Below are positions 9,218-17,846 of a DNA stretch of 64,000 nt, one piece after another. Source of the DNA: JAJFIE01 sp964344255 (GTDB lineage: Bacteria > Pseudomonadota > Alphaproteobacteria > Rhodospirillales > Casp-alpha2); contig CAYFMQ010000005.1 of NCBI GenBank assembly GCA_964344255.1, forward strand, positions 1 through 64,000, read 5' to 3'. The notes beneath the pieces are model-generated. The model saw only the letters and a list, made by a program, of their open reading frames with translations. It was not told where the DNA came from and did not search any database. A program made the translations under genes and the position numbers. Numbering within the stretch: position 1 is the stretch's first letter; each line of letters starts with the position of its first letter.

Positions 9218-9649
9218 TCAGGCGACAGCCTTTTCCTTGCCGGGGAAGAATACGGCAATGGGCTTTTCGTTTGCGTAGCGTTTGGCGTCCGGATTCTCGA
9301 TTTCGGGTTTCATGGCCTCCGTCAGGTAACGGATGATCCCGCCCTGGAATTCGGGTTTCACCAACGACCACGTGACATAAACGCCGGCGCTTTCGTAATA
9401 TTCCTCGATTTCCGGATCATCGATTTTAGCGTCAAGCGTCGTCGCCAGGTCTTTCGAAACGCCGACAAACAACCATTTGGAAGCGGCGCCGCCGCTCCAG
9501 ATAACATAGATGCCGGAAACGCCCTTCAGGCTCTCGGCAACCGTATCGACAAACATCAGGTTATGGAATCGACCCTTAGGGTTGCGGACCCATTTGATAT
9601 CGGCAGGAGGGCCGATCTCTTCTTCGTCGTTTTTCCCCAAGCCAAACAT
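9218..9649 (-). CDS. Hypothetical protein with a degenerate GIY-YIG-like core
   Basis: 143 residues. The stretch GVSGIYVIWSGG...KWLFVGVSKDL (about residues 43-68) lines up with the GIY-YIG pattern, and IIRYLTEAMKPEIEN resembles its last helix. The YIG is FVG, the usual catalytic Arg helix reads ATTLDAKI, and the catalytic Glu position is not conserved, so nuclease activity is unlikely. GGAGAG precedes the ATG at good distance. It is convergent with the SDR gene. The fold assignment is by eye and tentative. Confidence 0.6.
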   Translation of the reverse strand: MFGLGKNDEEEIGPPADIKWVRNPKGRFHNLMFVDTVAESLKGVSGIYVIWSGGAASKWLFVGVSKDLATTLDAKIDDPEIEEYYESAGVYVTWSLVKPEFQGGIIRYLTEAMKPEIENPDAKRYANEKPIAVFFPGKEKAVA

Positions 9650-9802
9650 GTTCTCTCCAGATCACTCCAGTTTAAAAATTCTCCCCGGCGGCACCTGAAA
9701 ATGCTTCTTCTTCAAAGAAAAATCTTTGTAATCAAAGCACTATATTAAACAGGTTAAAATTGTATGAAGTCAACCGTTTGGCTTGTTTTCTTGAATAAGG
9801 TC

Positions 9803-11260
9803 TCAAGCGCTGCGGTGTAAATGACGGCCGGGCCGCTCACCGGTGGCGGCGCCGTTTTCCCAGATCCAGCGGCCATTGGTCATGACACGGGATATACCTT
9901 CCGCAGGCTGGACCGGGTCATCGAAGGTGGCGCAGTCACGCACGGTCTCGGGATCGAAAAGCACCAGGTCCGCGCATGCGCCCGGGCGAATGGCTCCTCT
10001 GTCTTTCAGGCCGAAGACACGGGCGGGAACGCCTGTCATCCGATGAACGGCGGCTTCGAGACTGAGAACGTTTAAGTCGCGAACATAACGGCTCAGCACC
10101 CGGGGAAATGTTCCCCAAAGGCGCGGGTGCGGTTTCTCGTCGTGGGGCAGGCCGTCAGAACCGATCATGGTGTCGGGATAGGCCATGATCCGCTTCAGGT
10201 CCTCTTCATCCATCTGGAAATAAATGGCGCCCGCCGGATTCAGCCGGTCGCAGGCTTCCTCTTCGCTGATGCCCCATTCGTCCGCAATGTCGGAAAGGTC
10301 CCGCCCGGCCATTTCAGGATAAGGTGTGCTCCACGTCACCATGGTGCGCTCGGCGCGGGCGATGAACACTTTTAACAACACCGTCGAACTGGCGAGATAG
10401 GGATATATATCCAGATTCATGGTCATGTTTTTACGGGCTTCACCGATCCGCGCCAGGGTTTCCCGGGAGCGGCCGTAGTTCTGCTGACCGCATGTCTTGT
10501 GGTGCGAGATGACGGAAGGAATAGTTGCAGCGCAACCGATATGAACGGTCTCATCAATGGCGTCGAGGACGTCATCTTCCTCATCGCGCATGTGCGTAGT
10601 GTGCATGCCACCGTAACTGGCGGCGACTTTCGCCAGTTCGACAACCTCCTCCGTCGGCGCGGCAATGGCCGTCGGATAAGCCAGTCCCGTCGACAGACCT
10701 GCATATCCGGCCTTCATGGCCTCTTCCAGCATGTGGGCCATACCGTCGATCTCGACCGGTGTCGCCGGGCGATCCAGGTCATCCATCACAGAGGCGCGCA
10801 GGGAGGAATGACCGCACAGCAGGACGGCATTGGTGGCCGCTGGCGCCTCGGCCAGCGCGCCGGCGTAATCTTCGGCTGTAGCAAATCTGTACCACTCCCT
10901 GTCACCTAGCAGGTTCATGGGAGGCGGCGGGTCTTTTTTGCCGGAATAAGGGGCGAGGCTGACGCCGCAATTCCCGGCGACCACGGTGGTGACGCCCTGG
11001 CTGACCTTGGGCGTCATTTCCGGGGTTTCCAACAGCATCCTGTCGTCGTGGGTGTGGACGTCAATGAAACCGGGCGCAACAATCATTCCAGTTGCATCAA
11101 TGGTTTCCATGGCTTCAAGTCCGCCAAGATCGCCGATGGCCGTAATGCGGTCTCCCGAGATACCGATATCCGCTGCGAAGGCTGCTGCACCGGTTCCGTC
11201 GATGACGGTGCCGTTGCGAACAACGATATCGGCTTGGCCATTGCCTGACGATTGGCTCAT
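9803..11260 (-). CDS. N-acyl-D-amino-acid deacylase (D-aminoacylase family)
   Basis: Amidohydrolase of 485 residues that should release D-amino acids from N-acyl forms in the cytoplasm. Metal-site features of the family are present: HTHDD (about residue 70), the cysteine of AGNCGVS, a His in THMRDEEDD, SHHKTCG, and the Asp of IGSDGLPHDEKPHPRLWG. Its start overlaps the stop of the M20 amidohydrolase (ATGA), showing translational coupling. It is last in the operon M24 aminopeptidase - M20 - this gene, all hydrolysing amide bonds. D-aminoacylase, D-glutamate or D-aspartate variants cannot be told apart. Confidence 0.88.
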   Translation of the reverse strand: MSQSSGNGQADIVVRNGTVIDGTGAAAFAADIGISGDRITAIGDLGGLEAMETIDATGMIVAPGFIDVHTHDDRMLLETPEMTPKVSQGVTTVVAGNCGVSLAPYSGKKDPPPPMNLLGDREWYRFATAEDYAGALAEAPAATNAVLLCGHSSLRASVMDDLDRPATPVEIDGMAHMLEEAMKAGYAGLSTGLAYPTAIAAPTEEVVELAKVAASYGGMHTTHMRDEEDDVLDAIDETVHIGCAATIPSVISHHKTCGQQNYGRSRETLARIGEARKNMTMNLDIYPYLASSTVLLKVFIARAERTMVTWSTPYPEMAGRDLSDIADEWGISEEEACDRLNPAGAIYFQMDEEDLKRIMAYPDTMIGSDGLPHDEKPHPRLWGTFPRVLSRYVRDLNVLSLEAAVHRMTGVPARVFGLKDRGAIRPGACADLVLFDPETVRDCATFDDPVQPAEGISRVMTNGRWIWENGAATGERPGRHLHRSA

Positions 11261-12435
11261 TCCCGGGACTCCAGAGCCTGTTCGACCAGGGTGGCCCAGT
11301 AACTGGCGCCAATGGCAAGAATATCGTCGTTAAAGTCGTATTCCGGATGGTGCAGGGGGTGGACGCAGGTTTCATCTCCCTGTCCGATCAGGATATAGGC
11401 GCCCGGTTTGTTTTGCAGCATGTAGGAGAAATCCTCGCTGCCCATGATGGGCTGGGCGTTGTCGTCGACGTTGTCGTCGCCGACGATGGTGCGCGCCGCC
11501 CGGGCGGCTGTTATCGTTGCCTCCGGGTCGTTGACGGTCACCGGATAGCCTTCCTGGAAATCAACGTTGATCGTTGCCCCGTGAGCCTTGGCGATGCCGT
11601 CACATATCTCATGGAGCTTGTCGCGGATCAGCAGGCGGGTTTCCTCATCGACGGACCGTAACGATGCTTCCAGCATGGCCGTTCCGGGAATGACGTTCCC
11701 GACGGTTCCGGCATGAAACTGCGTGACGCTGACGACGGCGGGACTGCCCGGAGTGATGGAGCGGCTGACAATGGTCTGAAGGGCATTGTGAAGTTGTACG
11801 CCGATGGCGATGGGGTCGATCGTCAAATGGGGCCAGCCTGCGTGACCGCCTTCGCCCGTTATGGTGATCACAACGGCGTCCGCAGCCGCCATCAGGCCGC
11901 CCGGGCGGATGGCGAATTGACCCTTCGGAACGCCGGTGTAGTTGTGCATGCCGAAGACCTGGTCGCAGGGAAATTTGTCGAACAGGCCCTCTTCCACCAT
12001 GATCCTCGCGCCGCCCGCATTTTCTTCCGCCGGCTGGAAAATGAAATTAACGGTGCCACTGAAATTCCGCGTTTCAGCCAGGTAACGTGCCGCGCCCAGC
12101 AGCATGGCCGTATGGCCGTCATGGCCGCAGGCGTGCATCATGCCGTCATTCACGGATTTGTAGGGAAGACCGGTTTCCTCGTTCATGGGCAGGGCGTCGA
12201 GATCGGCGCGCAGGCCGATGGCCCGTTTCGTCTCGGCGCCGGCGCCTTTCAGCACGCCGACGACACCCGTCCCGGCCAGGCCCGTATGGACCTCAATGCC
12301 CCATTCCTCCAGCTTTTTGGCAACGATCCCGCTGGTGCGAATTTCTTCCAGACCCAGTTCGGGATAGGTGTGAATATCCCGACGCCAGGATTGCATGTCG
12401 TCGTGGAAATCGGAAATTCTGGTGATCAGGGACAT
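11257..12435 (-). CDS. M20-family amidohydrolase (hippurate hydrolase/aminoacylase type)
   Basis: 392 residues. It has the M20D features RRDIHTYPELGLEE, the metal ligands of HACGHDGHTAMLLG, FQPAEENAGGA and the late GSEDFSYML. It should remove N-acyl groups from amino acids or cleave small amides. AAGGA lies at good distance from the ATG at 12435. It follows the M24 aminopeptidase by 31 bp and overlaps the D-aminoacylase by 4 bp. The exact acyl substrate cannot be read from sequence. Confidence 0.88.
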   Translation of the reverse strand: MSLITRISDFHDDMQSWRRDIHTYPELGLEEIRTSGIVAKKLEEWGIEVHTGLAGTGVVGVLKGAGAETKRAIGLRADLDALPMNEETGLPYKSVNDGMMHACGHDGHTAMLLGAARYLAETRNFSGTVNFIFQPAEENAGGARIMVEEGLFDKFPCDQVFGMHNYTGVPKGQFAIRPGGLMAAADAVVITITGEGGHAGWPHLTIDPIAIGVQLHNALQTIVSRSITPGSPAVVSVTQFHAGTVGNVIPGTAMLEASLRSVDEETRLLIRDKLHEICDGIAKAHGATINVDFQEGYPVTVNDPEATITAARAARTIVGDDNVDDNAQPIMGSEDFSYMLQNKPGAYILIGQGDETCVHPLHHPEYDFNDDILAIGASYWATLVEQALESRE

Positions 12436-12466
12436 GCTGTTTCCTTGTCGGTCAGTAATTCGCCGG

Positions 12467-14302
12467 TCATTCAGATATGATCGGCGCTGTGGCCGCTTTC
12501 AACCATTCAGCAGTTTCCTTGTCCAGTCCCGGTAACTGATTGACGCGAACCCAATCATGATAATCGTTCAGCCAGGCAAGTTCCTGCTTCTCCATCAACT
12601 CAGGCGCCACCAATCGACGGTCGATAGGGGCCTGGGTCAGGGTCTCGAAACAAAGGGACGGGTTTTCGCTCTCGTCTTGTCCTTCGACTTCAACGACCGC
12701 GACAAGGTTTTCAATCCGGATGCCGTACTCACCCGTTTTATAATACCCCGGCTCGTTGGATATGATCATGCCGGGGATTAGGGCGACGTTATTGGCGACC
12801 TTGGAAATCCTGTGCGGGCCTTCGTGGACATTCAGGAAGCTGCCGACGCCGTGGCCGGTGCCATGGTCATAGTCAAGGCCAGCGCTCCAGAGAGGCCGAC
12901 GGGCAAAGGGATCGAGTTGCGAGCCCGTCGTCCCAACGGGAAACCGCGTTGTGGCAATGGCGATGTGTCCGCGCAAAACCCTGGTGAAATTTTCACGCAT
13001 TTCCTCGCTGGGATTGCCGATCGCTATCGTCCGGGTGACATCGGTAGTGCCGTCTGGATACTGCCCGCCTGAATCAAGCAGAAATAGCGAACCCGATTCC
13101 AGAACGCGATTTGTCGCTGGATTGACATGATAATGAACAATTGCGCCATTAGGCCCGGCGCCGGCAATGGTCGTAAAGCTGAGTCCCCTGAGTTTGGAAC
13201 TTTTTCTCCTGAATTCCTCCAGCTTGTCGGCGACTTCCAATTCCGTGAGCGTGTTTTCCCGTACGGCCATATCCAACCAAGCAAGGAATTCAATAAGCGC
13301 TGAGCCATCCCGCTGGTGGGCATTACGCATGCCTTCCAATTCGGTTTCATTCTTGATGGCTTTCGGCAACAGACAGGGATCTTGCGCCGTTATAATGCTT
13401 GCTCCGGCTGAACGTAGCCGTTCCGCGATCCATTCAGGGTCAGAATCGCCGCTTAGCCGGACCCGGGCCTGTTGTTTGCCCAGATGCTCGAGAACATCCC
13501 CCAGTGCACTTGGATCGAACCGTTTGACGCCTTCGCCCAGATGCTGGGCAAGATCATCAGCCGGTTTATCCGGATCGACAAACCAGTCGACACGGCCGTC
13601 GTCATACAGGATTGCAAATGACAGGGGCTGCGGGGAATAGGGCAGGTCGGAGCCACGAATATTCAGCAGCCAGGCTATGGAATCCGGCGCCGAAATAACG
13701 GCTGCAGCCTGATTCAATTGCTTGAGCGAAGCCGCAATTTCCTGGCGTTTCTCCTGGGATGACTGACCTGCGTATTCGATGCCATGGGCGCTGATCGCTC
13801 CCTTGGGCGGAGAAGGGCGGTCAGCCCAGACGGCGTCGACGGGGTTGACGGCAACAGGTTCTAACCTGCCGCCGGCCTGTTCAGCCGCTTTGCGGTATCG
13901 GCTCAACTGATTGGGGGTGGTCAGCCAGGGATCAAAGCCGATGACCTGTTCTTTTCCCAATTCCTGCTTGATCCAGTCGGTCGCCGGTTCATTGATGAGG
14001 TGCTGATAAACAAACAGCGCTTCCGGCACCTCGTCCTTGACCTGTAGTGTGTAGCGGCCATCGATGAAAATGGCGGCTTTGTCTTGCATTACGATGGCCA
14101 GTCCCGCCGAACCGGTGAATCCCGTCAGCCAGGAAAGGCGTTCAGCCGAGGGAGGCACATATTCGCCTTGGTGTTCGTCGGCCCGGGGTATGAGAAAGCC
14201 ATCCAGCTTTTGGCGTTCCATCTCCTTGCGGAGGGCAGTAACGCGTTCAAGGATTTCATCCGGCGAAGGAACAGGATTTTCTTGTTTAATAGATAACGAC
14301 AT
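12467..14302 (-). CDS. Xaa-Pro aminopeptidase, M24B (long form)
   Basis: 611 residues, the length of the long aminopeptidase P type with two N-terminal creatinase-like domains and a C-terminal pita-bread catalytic domain. All five metal ligands are visible: the two Asp in LLDSGGQYPDGTTDVTRT, His in HGTGHGVGSF, Glu in SNEPGYY and Glu in GIRIENL. It removes N-terminal residues before proline. It is first gene of the peptide/N-acyl amino acid operon; its promoter must lie in 14303-14570. Confidence 0.93.
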   Translation of the reverse strand: MSLSIKQENPVPSPDEILERVTALRKEMERQKLDGFLIPRADEHQGEYVPPSAERLSWLTGFTGSAGLAIVMQDKAAIFIDGRYTLQVKDEVPEALFVYQHLINEPATDWIKQELGKEQVIGFDPWLTTPNQLSRYRKAAEQAGGRLEPVAVNPVDAVWADRPSPPKGAISAHGIEYAGQSSQEKRQEIAASLKQLNQAAAVISAPDSIAWLLNIRGSDLPYSPQPLSFAILYDDGRVDWFVDPDKPADDLAQHLGEGVKRFDPSALGDVLEHLGKQQARVRLSGDSDPEWIAERLRSAGASIITAQDPCLLPKAIKNETELEGMRNAHQRDGSALIEFLAWLDMAVRENTLTELEVADKLEEFRRKSSKLRGLSFTTIAGAGPNGAIVHYHVNPATNRVLESGSLFLLDSGGQYPDGTTDVTRTIAIGNPSEEMRENFTRVLRGHIAIATTRFPVGTTGSQLDPFARRPLWSAGLDYDHGTGHGVGSFLNVHEGPHRISKVANNVALIPGMIISNEPGYYKTGEYGIRIENLVAVVEVEGQDESENPSLCFETLTQAPIDRRLVAPELMEKQELAWLNDYHDWVRVNQLPGLDKETAEWLKAATAPIISE

Positions 14303-14570
14303 GGTTTTTCCGGGATGTCTTGTTGGCCTTGGAAACAGAGGCTATGGGGCTTGAGCCAGCGGCGCAATCCCTTTCCTGTGCAATCATGTGTAGAGACTAA
14401 GTGACAAGGTTACTTTCAGTTATGCGTCAGGTGCAATGCTGCGGTGCAACATCAGCGCTACTCCCTGTCGCCGCTTCGGTCTAAATTTGTTTCAGCCAGA
14501 CGGAAGGGCGGCGAGAGAAGGATGCCGTGATCCGTCTTATCGAAATTTTCTTGGTACAGGAAAACAGAAA

Positions 14571-15014
14571 ATGATGGATGTTTACTCTGACACCCGCCAG
14601 TGGTCGCTGTACTCCGAGGACATGATTCGGCGTCTGGAAGGTTCCCATAGCTTCGTCGCTGGTCAGGCTCCCGAGTTCGGCACCCTGGTAAGCCGCCTCA
14701 CGGCCAAGATCGTTGATGGTGTTGCAAGGTGGATTCGCCGCAACAGGATCGAACTCGAATTGAACGCCCTGAGCGATCATATGCTTGAAGATATCGGTGT
14801 TGAGCGTTGGCAGATCAAGGAAATCGCCAAAACGTTTGCAAGTTCGGAAGTTCGCCGCGAGCGTATCCAGCGCCAGGCTGTCAAGGCCGCCCGTATTCTT
14901 GAAGCTGCCGAAGCCGCCAAAGCGGCTCGGATCAAACCTTACATTCCGGCGATTGCCGCACCGATCGTCTCCGTTGCCGTTGCAAACGACGACCAGCGCA
15001 ACATCGCAGCTTAA
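14571..15014 (+). CDS. DUF1127 domain protein
   Basis: 147 residues. The central segment IVDGVARWIRRNRIELELNA then LSDHMLEDIGVERWQIKEIA is a clear DUF1127 (YjiS-like) helix pair; Arg-rich DUF1127 proteins are linked to RNA binding and stress in alphaproteobacteria. The C-terminal half is Ala/Arg-rich helix, longer than the usual 50-70 residue proteins. The start is ATG 14571, with AGGAAAA upstream; the frame further upstream is open but looks non-coding. It stands alone with a strong terminator behind it (15061-15100). Confidence 0.82.
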   Translation: MMDVYSDTRQWSLYSEDMIRRLEGSHSFVAGQAPEFGTLVSRLTAKIVDGVARWIRRNRIELELNALSDHMLEDIGVERWQIKEIAKTFASSEVRRERIQRQAVKAARILEAAEAAKAARIKPYIPAIAAPIVSVAVANDDQRNIAA

Positions 15015-15060
15015 GGTTGGTTTAGAACCGGTTTCCCTCTCCCTGTCACCGGTCGCACGA

Positions 15061-15100
15061 AAAGAACGGTATTGCCTTGACGCCATACCGTTCTTTTTTT
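15061..15100 (+). terminator. Rho-independent terminator after the DUF1127 gene
   Basis: AAAGAACGGTAT pairs perfectly with ATACCGTTCTTT across a 12-nt loop, and the stem runs into seven T. It may also stop the convergent lipoprotein transcript, since the left arm begins with A residues. Confidence 0.9.
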
Positions 15101-15116
15101 GTCTTCGTTTACGAGA

Positions 15117-15455
15117 TCACTCTACGGAAACGTAACCCAGCATCGACATGCAACGGTCAAACAGGACCCGGGCCCGTTTGTCGATATCAGCTGTAATCAG
15201 CATGGTGTCGACGCTTTCACCTTCATCAAACGTGTCGTCGCCTTGGGCGAACATCTTGTCTTCGGCCTCTTGCTCGGCTTTTTCCCTGGCTTCCCATTTG
15301 CACTGGGCGGCATCGACACCCCATTGATCGGCAGGTATGTCGGGATGGGTCCATTTTGTATCCCTATAGGCGCACCCGGCAGTCAGGAGGACCGCAAGGA
15401 CTAAGGCGGAGAAAACAATTGGTCGAAAAACAGAACGGTTGCTTTGAGAAGGCAT
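15117..15455 (-). CDS. Small lipoprotein of unknown function
   Basis: 112 residues starting MPSQSNRSVFRP. A hydrophobic signal (VFSALVLAVLLTAGC) ends in the lipobox LTAGC, so it should be lipidated. The mature part is acidic, with YRDTKWTHPDIPADQWGVDA and two more Cys (QCKWEA, DRCMSM). The ATG at 15455 has CGGA at a fitting distance and puts the signal near the N-terminus; an upstream in-frame start at 15497 would not. Confidence 0.75.
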   Translation of the reverse strand: MPSQSNRSVFRPIVFSALVLAVLLTAGCAYRDTKWTHPDIPADQWGVDAAQCKWEAREKAEQEAEDKMFAQGDDTFDEGESVDTMLITADIDKRARVLFDRCMSMLGYVSVE

Positions 15456-15528
15456 GTGTGCATTCCGGAAAGTGAAAGAACATTCGTATGTTATCACCCG
15501 GGTAAGGGAACCCCAAGCCCCGGGATTT

Positions 15529-16146
15529 TTACATGCCGGGTTTCAGGCACGCCTTGAGGAAGGCAACCGTATCATCCGAATCCCATTCCGCTTCGCCGAC
15601 GACCGAGCCGACTTCGTTGCCTTGCGCATCGATCAGGATTGTTGTCGGTAGCCCCGCGACCTTGGTCGCTTTGATGAGCGCCATCTTGCGATCGATCAGG
15701 ATGTCGAGGTTCCCGATGTTGTTGGTTTCGTAAAATTTGGCCGCCATTTTCTCTCCGTCACGGTCCTCGTTGACGGCAAGGACATCGATGCCGGTCCCTT
15801 CGAGTTTGCCTTTCAGACGATCCAGGGCAGGCATTTCCGCAATACAAGGTGCGCACCACGTGGCCCAGAAATTCAGCACCAGCGCCGTCCCCCGGTAATC
15901 TACGAGACGGACTTCGTCCCCGTCATGGGTGTAAAACGCCGTATCACCAATAGGTGTAGGTGGTGATTTACCAATATAATTATGAATGCCGGCTTCGACG
16001 GCGTCCAAGGGATCGCAGGATGGATTATCTGCGCTTGCAAGTGATGGCGTAATCGCCACAATCCCGGCGTAAATGAACGTTATAAAAGCCTTGGCCGTAA
16101 GTTTGATGGGTAATTTACGGCTTGCAGGTTGTATCCTTGATAACAT
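15529..16146 (-). CDS. TlpA-like periplasmic thioredoxin
   Basis: 205 residues with an N-terminal signal/anchor (FITFIYAGIVAITPSLASAD) and a thioredoxin fold carrying the redox motif WCAPC (about residue 96, after LVLNFWAT) and the cis-proline loop VAGLPTTILID. It should reduce disulfides in the periplasm, for example in cytochrome maturation. It is divergent from argH, an arrangement common in Rhodospirillales. The two promoters share about 120 bp. Confidence 0.88.
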   Translation of the reverse strand: MLSRIQPASRKLPIKLTAKAFITFIYAGIVAITPSLASADNPSCDPLDAVEAGIHNYIGKSPPTPIGDTAFYTHDGDEVRLVDYRGTALVLNFWATWCAPCIAEMPALDRLKGKLEGTGIDVLAVNEDRDGEKMAAKFYETNNIGNLDILIDRKMALIKATKVAGLPTTILIDAQGNEVGSVVGEAEWDSDDTVAFLKACLKPGM

Positions 16147-16266
16147 TGGCTATGGTGACCCGTTCATTGAGCAATATTGAAGTGAAATAACGCCGGTTAT
16201 GGTCAGGCGTGCAAGTATATAAAACAAAGCTTAAGACGAAAATAAGGCGTTATTTAGGATCAAGGA

Positions 16267-17697
16267 ATGACGGACAAGACCAAGAAATCGCGAGCGGATA
16301 CCAGCACCATCTGGGGCGGACGCTTTGCCGCCGGTCCCGATGCGTTGATGGAAGCGATAAACGCGTCAATCGACTTTGACAAACGTCTGTATGCCCAGGA
16401 CATACGGGGCTCAAAGGCGCATGCCGCCATGCTGGCCGTGAACGGTATTATCGACGCGAAAGACGAGGCCCAGATTCAACAAGGACTGGATACGATTCTC
16501 GGTGAGATCGAAGCCGGAGATTTTAATTTCAGTGCGGCTCTCGAAGATATTCACATGAATGTGGAATCGCGCCTCGCCGAACTGATCGGCGATGCCGCCG
16601 GGCGTTTGCATACGGCTCGGTCTCGCAATGATCAGGTGGCGACGGATTTCAGGTTGTGGGTGCGTGACGCCATAGACAGCCTTGACCAGGAATTGCAGCG
16701 TCTTCAGTCCGTGATGATCGGCATGGCGGAATCGCATACCGATACCGTGATGCCCGGTTTTACCCATTTGCAAACGGCCCAGCCGGTCACCTTCGGCCAT
16801 CATCTGCTGGCCTATGTGGAAATGTTCGGCCGTGACAGGGGGCGGCTTTCCGATTGCCGCAAGCGCCTGAACGAATGTCCACTGGGCGCTGCGGCCCTTG
16901 CCGGTACGTCGTTCCCCATCGACAGGAACATGACGGCTTCCGATCTGGGCTTCGACGGGCCCATGCGAAATTCCCTGGATGCCGTGTCGGACCGGGATTT
17001 CGCTCTGGAATTCCTCAGCTCGGCGTCCATAACAGGTATGCACCTGTCCCGGTTGGCTGAGGAAATCGTGATCTGGACGTCGGAGCCGTTCCGCTTCATC
17101 CGGTTATCGGACGGTTTCTCCACAGGCAGTTCCATCATGCCGCAGAAACGTAATCCGGATGCCGCCGAACTGGTCCGCGCCAAGGTGGGTCGTATTATCG
17201 GATCGCTGAACACCCTGCTGGTCGTTATGAAGGGGCTTCCGCTCGCCTATGGCAAGGACATGCAGGAAGACAAGGAACCCGTATTTGACGCCGCGGAAAC
17301 CCTGGGGTTGTGCGTGGCCGCCATGCGCGGCATGCTGGAAGGCGCCGAAGCCGACAGCGACAGCATGCTGGCGGCGGCAAGCAGCGGCTTTACGACGGCG
17401 ACTGACCTGGCCGACTGGCTGGTGCGGGTTCTCGATATGCCGTTTCGGAACGCCCACCATGTTACCGGGGAGCTGGTTAAAATGGCGGAACAGCGTAGCG
17501 TCGGCCTCGAAGACCTGTCGTTGGAGGACATGCAGGGTGTCGAGGCCGGGATTACAGCCGAGATATTTGACGTCCTCGGTGTCGAAAATTCGGTGGCGAG
17601 CCGGGTCAGTTTCGGCGGAACGTCGCCTGATAATGTTCTTTCGGCCGCCAGGAACGCACGAAATCGTTATCTTGAAGGACTAAACGATGACGGCTAA
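16267..17697 (+). CDS. argH: Argininosuccinate lyase
   Basis: 476 residues. Cleaves argininosuccinate to arginine and fumarate, the last step of arginine synthesis. The fumarase/aspartase-superfamily signature GSSIMPQKRNPDAAELVR is present (about residues 286-303), as are the N-terminal SRADTSTIWGGRFAAGP and HTARSRNDQVATDF. AGGA lies 7 nt before the ATG. It overlaps the lptM-like lipoprotein start by 11 bp and is followed by lysA. Confidence 0.96.
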   Translation: MTDKTKKSRADTSTIWGGRFAAGPDALMEAINASIDFDKRLYAQDIRGSKAHAAMLAVNGIIDAKDEAQIQQGLDTILGEIEAGDFNFSAALEDIHMNVESRLAELIGDAAGRLHTARSRNDQVATDFRLWVRDAIDSLDQELQRLQSVMIGMAESHTDTVMPGFTHLQTAQPVTFGHHLLAYVEMFGRDRGRLSDCRKRLNECPLGAAALAGTSFPIDRNMTASDLGFDGPMRNSLDAVSDRDFALEFLSSASITGMHLSRLAEEIVIWTSEPFRFIRLSDGFSTGSSIMPQKRNPDAAELVRAKVGRIIGSLNTLLVVMKGLPLAYGKDMQEDKEPVFDAAETLGLCVAAMRGMLEGAEADSDSMLAAASSGFTTATDLADWLVRVLDMPFRNAHHVTGELVKMAEQRSVGLEDLSLEDMQGVEAGITAEIFDVLGVENSVASRVSFGGTSPDNVLSAARNARNRYLEGLNDDG

Positions 17698-17833
17698 GCG
17701 CAGTATAATGAAAACCTGCCTGATGCTGGGGCTGGTAATCATGCTGGCGGCAGGGTTGTCTGCCTGTGGCCGGAAAGGTCCCTTGGAAAAACCCGAAGGA
17801 TCCACATATCCAAAAGAATACCCGACGGAATAG
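17687..17833 (+). CDS. lptM: LptM-like tiny lipoprotein (48 aa)
   Basis: MTAKRSIMKTCLMLGLVIML begins a short signal peptide ending in the lipobox LSAC, and the mature part begins CGRKGPLEKPEG. That CGxKGPL start is the hallmark of the LptM (YifL) family, which in Escherichia coli stabilises the LPS translocon LptDE. The gene overlaps the end of argH and precedes lysA by 13 bp. argH/lptM/lysA order is common in proteobacteria. Confidence 0.85.
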   Translation: MTAKRSIMKTCLMLGLVIMLAAGLSACGRKGPLEKPEGSTYPKEYPTE

Positions 17834-17846
17834 TCTGGACTGAAAC

